Positions 7,581 to 9,846 of a stretch of DNA of 9,846 nt are shown here, piece after piece. Within the stretch, counting starts at the first letter, position 1. Each line of letters opens with the position of its first letter. A model generated the notes under the pieces. It was given only the letters and a program-made list of their open reading frames with translations, did not search any database and had not been told where the DNA came from. The position numbers and the translations under genes were made by a program. The stretch comes from Deltaproteobacteria bacterium (GTDB lineage: Bacteria > Bdellovibrionota_F > JAHFAK01), in NCBI GenBank assembly GCA_023250585.1, contig JAHFAK010000042.1, positions 6,978 to 16,823 on the forward strand, in the 5' to 3' direction.

Positions 7581-8091
7581 TTATTACTACCTTATCTTCA
7601 GGATGTATTTCTTCATGAATAGTAAATTCTATACGTTCATTATCATGAGCAGGAATATTTTTTCCAATGTACGTAGGAAGAATTGGCAATTCCCGTCGCC
7701 CGCTACTCATCATCACAACCAATTCAATTCCGCTCGGGCTTCCATATTTAATAATCCCTGTAAGCGCTCCTCGTACTGTTCTTCCCGTACGAATTACATC
7801 ATCAACTAAAATAATTTTTTTTCCCGTTACAGATCCAGCAATATCAGAAGTATCTTCTCGTTCACGTTTTTCATCATCACGAAAGGGACGCGGATCAATA
7901 AATCCCAAATCAATCGCAAACGAAATTTTTTGTTTAAGTAATTCATTATATAATCTTTTCGTTATTGATATTCCACCGTCTTTAATACCAAGTAAAGCAA
8001 TAGGCAGATTCTGGCTATTTTTCTCAATAATCTCATGAGCGATACGCTCTATCATTTTTTGTACATCGTGATAATTTAATAATACTTTCAT
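7567..8091 (-). CDS. pyrR: PyrR-family phosphoribosyltransferase / possible RNA-binding regulator
   Basis: This 174-residue type I phosphoribosyltransferase looks most like PyrR, known in other bacteria as a uracil phosphoribosyltransferase and UMP-responsive mRNA-binding attenuator of pyr genes. The PRPP loop is IILVDDVIRTGRTVRGAL (93-110), followed by SSGRRELPILPTYIGKNIP (129-147), which closely fits the PyrR pattern (RGHRELPI...VGKNIP). The N-terminal IAHEIIEKN and LLGIKDGG segments also fit. The usual YRDD segment reads FRDD (70-73). Hypoxanthine/guanine phosphoribosyltransferases lack the RELPI...GKNIP segment, so I favour PyrR, although purine salvage would suit the context better. It follows guaA after a 139-nt gap filled by a palindromic element, and overlaps purN by 14 nt. 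No strong Shine-Dalgarno precedes ATG 8091. Family confident, role in this operon open. Confidence 0.82.
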   Translation of the reverse strand: MKVLLNYHDVQKMIERIAHEIIEKNSQNLPIALLGIKDGGISITKRLYNELLKQKISFAIDLGFIDPRPFRDDEKREREDTSDIAGSVTGKKIILVDDVIRTGRTVRGALTGIIKYGSPSGIELVVMMSSGRRELPILPTYIGKNIPAHDNERIEFTIHEEIHPEDKVVINEKY

Positions 8092-8107
8092 AGTATCTAA
8101 CGCTTAT

Positions 8108-8232
8108 GAACCTTTCAAAAATGTCCAGATACAAGGCGATAAGCTAAAGTCAGACTGAGGCGTACATCATAGCTACGCCGCAAGGAGGACTTTAGCTTAT
8201 CAACGCCGTAGATGGGCATTTTTCAAAGGTTC
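8108..8232. repeat. 125-nt palindromic element filling the guaA-pyrR gap
   Basis: The outer arms GAACCTTTCAAAAATG (8108-8123) and CATTTTTCAAAGGTTC (8217-8232) pair with one mismatch. An inner perfect 14-bp stem joins GATAAGCTAAAGTC (8138-8151) to GACTTTAGCTTATC (8188-8201). The centre has TGAGGCGTAC (8156-8165), 8 nt, TACGCCGCAA (8174-8183), shared with the purE element on the opposite strand. Its right edge takes in two bases of the guaA stop codon. The stem followed by T-runs on both strands could stop or slow transcription in either direction (inference). From memory, similar sequences are dispersed in several bacterial genomes. Confidence 0.88.
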
Positions 8233-9736
8233 ATTCCCACTCAATAGTCGCTGGTGGCTTCGTTGTAACATCATACACAACACGATTTACTTCTTTTATA
8301 TTATTACAAATCATTGATGCAATTTTTTTCAAATCATGAGGAGCAAAATCAAATACATCAGCAGTCATACCGTCGTTACTGGTTATCGCACGTAAGGCAA
8401 CAGTATATGCATACGTTCGCGCATCACCTTGAACACCTACTGAACGAACCGGTAAAAGCACCGAAAATGCCTGCCAAATTTTATTATAAAGGTCATGTTT
8501 TTTTAAATACTCAATATATAAATTATCAACCTCTTGTAAAAGATGAATTCGTTCTTCCGTTACTTCTCCAAGAATACGAACGCCAAGTCCTGGCCCAGGA
8601 AAAGGATGACGCATAAGCAGCTCCTCATCAATACCCAAAGATCTGCCTAGTTCACGCACTTCATCTTTGAAGAGTAAACGTAATGGTTCATATATTTTAA
8701 ATTCAATGCTCTCTGGCAAACCACCAACATTATGGTGAGATTTAATATTTTTACTTTCAATAACATCAGGATAAATCGTCCCTTGCATAAGATACTCAAA
8801 ATTCTTATATGTATGAACCGCTTCTTCAAATACACGAATAAACGTCTCTCCAATAATTTTTCGTTTTTTTTCAGGATCTTCAACTCCTGCAATTTTTCCT
8901 AAAAAACGTTCCCGAGCATCAATAATAGTAATATCAAGGCCGGCTTTGTTTATCAGATACTCTTTAACATGCTCAGCTTCATTTTTTCTCAAGAGTCCAT
9001 TATCGATGAGAAATCCTTTTACTTTTTTTGGTGCGAGCTGAGACACTACACGTGCAGCAACAAGCGAATCAACACCACCACTAATTGCACAAAGAACATT
9101 TTTTCCGGCAATGATATTTTGACCATCTTTCAAAATTGATTCTAAAATACTTTGACGTTTCCAATTTTTTGGAGCTTTACAAATTTTGAATACAAAATTC
9201 GACAATAATTCTTTGCCATAATGGGTATGGATTACTTCGGGATGAAATTGCACAGCGTAGATTTTTTGCGCTTCATTTTCAAATGCTGCAACAATCTCAT
9301 TATTACTTTTAGCAGTAACCGAAAACTCAGAAGGCATCGCTGAAAAAGAATCATTATGGCTCATCCACACAGTTGAACTCTTTGGTATATCTCTAAAAAA
9401 ATTACTGCTATTTAAAACATTAATTGTTGCGCTTCCAAATTCTTTGGTCACCAAAGGCTCAACCTTTCCTCCAAAATATCGGACTAAAAGTTGTGCGCCA
9501 AAACAAATTCCCAACACTGGTTTTTTGAGTTTTAAAATAAATTCAAGTTCACCGCGATAATCAAAATCCTTCGTTGATAAATCACTCCCACTTAAAATTA
9601 TACCAGCAACATTTTCTATTTTATAGATTTGTTCTGGTGTAATAATTTCTGAGTAAACTTCGTACTCACGTACTCGGCGTGCGATAAGCCGCGTCGTCTG
9701 ACTCCCAAAATCTACAATGACAATTTTATTCTCCAC
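8231..9736 (-). CDS. guaA: GMP synthase (glutamine-hydrolysing)
   Basis: GuaA aminates XMP to GMP using glutamine and ATP. The class I glutaminase domain comes first, with nucleophile Cys78 in LGICFGAQ (75-82) and His165 and Glu167 in VQFHPEV. The ATP-pyrophosphatase P-loop SGGVDS lies at 219-224. The C-terminal region has HHNVGGLPE, HPFPGPGLGVRILGE and the terminal TTKPPATIEWE typical of GMP synthase. The oxyanion-side loop reads SGSDLS where SGGPxS is usual, and Phe79 replaces the usual Tyr. The length of 501 residues is slightly short but complete. Translation starts at GTG 9736, overlapping the guaB stop by 11 nt, with GGAG 6 nt upstream. The stop codon touches the palindromic element at 8108-8232. 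Assignment secure. Confidence 0.98.
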   Translation of the reverse strand: MENKIVIVDFGSQTTRLIARRVREYEVYSEIITPEQIYKIENVAGIILSGSDLSTKDFDYRGELEFILKLKKPVLGICFGAQLLVRYFGGKVEPLVTKEFGSATINVLNSSNFFRDIPKSSTVWMSHNDSFSAMPSEFSVTAKSNNEIVAAFENEAQKIYAVQFHPEVIHTHYGKELLSNFVFKICKAPKNWKRQSILESILKDGQNIIAGKNVLCAISGGVDSLVAARVVSQLAPKKVKGFLIDNGLLRKNEAEHVKEYLINKAGLDITIIDARERFLGKIAGVEDPEKKRKIIGETFIRVFEEAVHTYKNFEYLMQGTIYPDVIESKNIKSHHNVGGLPESIEFKIYEPLRLLFKDEVRELGRSLGIDEELLMRHPFPGPGLGVRILGEVTEERIHLLQEVDNLYIEYLKKHDLYNKIWQAFSVLLPVRSVGVQGDARTYAYTVALRAITSNDGMTADVFDFAPHDLKKIASMICNNIKEVNRVVYDVTTKPPATIEWE

Positions 9737-9846
9737 TATTCACTCCATAAATATCATGAGGATGACTTTCCCGAATACTACTTTCAGTTAGACGAATAAA
9801 TTTTGCTCTTTTTTGAAATGTAGCTAAGTCTTTAGATCCCGTATAA
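9726..9846 (-). CDS. guaB: IMP dehydrogenase, C-terminal end only (5' part cut by window)
   Basis: GuaB oxidises IMP to XMP with NAD+, the step before GuaA. Only the last 39 codons and the stop are inside the window: the frame reads YTGSKDLATF, then AKFIRLTESSIRESHPHD and a short tail, ending in TAA at 9726-9728. The RESHPHD string is characteristic of the IMP dehydrogenase C-terminus, and YTGSKDL fits the preceding YxGA/S-K region. Its stop overlaps the guaA start by 11 nt, which supports a guaBA unit. The family call rests on this short but distinctive segment and on the neighbour. Confidence 0.9.
   Translation of the reverse strand, partial: YTGSKDLATFQKRAKFIRLTESSIRESHPHDIYGVNSGE
9743..9746 (-). 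promoter_or_regulatory. Ribosome binding site supporting the GTG start of guaA
   Basis: GGAG on the minus strand lies 6 nt before GTG 9736. The only nearby upstream ATG runs into TGA two codons later, so GTG is the plausible start. The site is inside the last codons of guaB. Confidence 0.65.

Noticed and set aside
8090-8118. Promoter-like TTGAAA (8118-8113) and TACTAT (8095-8090) with 17-nt spacing upstream of pyrR on the minus strand
   Set aside because: The -10-like hexamer overlaps the pyrR start codon, so transcription would begin inside the gene; likely chance in AT-rich DNA, though the -35-like part lies in the palindromic element.
8314-8616. 100-codon plus-strand open frame
   Set aside because: Antisense to the conserved C-terminal part of guaA; no family resemblance or convincing start context.

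Overview
This window is a compact purine nucleotide biosynthesis operon, with every gene on the minus strand. In transcription order (right to left) it reads: guaB (only the C-terminus, cut by the window edge), guaA, a PyrR-type phosphoribosyltransferase gene, purN, purF, purE, a fused purC-purD gene, and purL (its 3' end cut by the left window edge). The DNA is AT-rich and the layout is typically bacterial. Except at guaA/pyrR, all neighbouring genes overlap by 7 to 28 nt, which suggests one translationally coupled transcript. The source looks like a low-GC bacterium with a streamlined genome, perhaps an uncultivated or host-associated lineage. I cannot name the phylum from sequence alone.

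The enzymes cover several steps of IMP synthesis: PurF (PRPP to phosphoribosylamine), PurD (to GAR), PurN (to FGAR), PurL (to FGAM), PurE (carboxylation or mutase step) and PurC (SAICAR). GuaB and GuaA make the GMP branch. PurM, PurQ, PurK, PurB, PurH and PurA are not in the window. PurQ is the most likely next gene to the left, because this PurL has a PurS-like N-terminus and no glutaminase domain in the visible part.

The most unusual content is a set of four palindromic, repeat-like elements of about 70 to 125 nt in less than 6 kb. Three lie in frame inside enzyme genes: in the PurL linker (2279-2349), in a PurD loop (about 3258-3365) and in the PurE N-terminus (5384-5507). The fourth (8108-8232) fills the only real intergenic gap, between guaA and pyrR. 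The PurE and intergenic elements share a core (TGAGGCGTAC, 7-8 nt, TACGCCGCAA) and have nearly equal lengths, so they appear related. The arrangement recalls the Rickettsia palindromic elements, which also insert in frame into protein genes.

No tRNA, rRNA, CRISPR array, transposase or integrase is visible, and there is no gene-free stretch longer than 139 nt.
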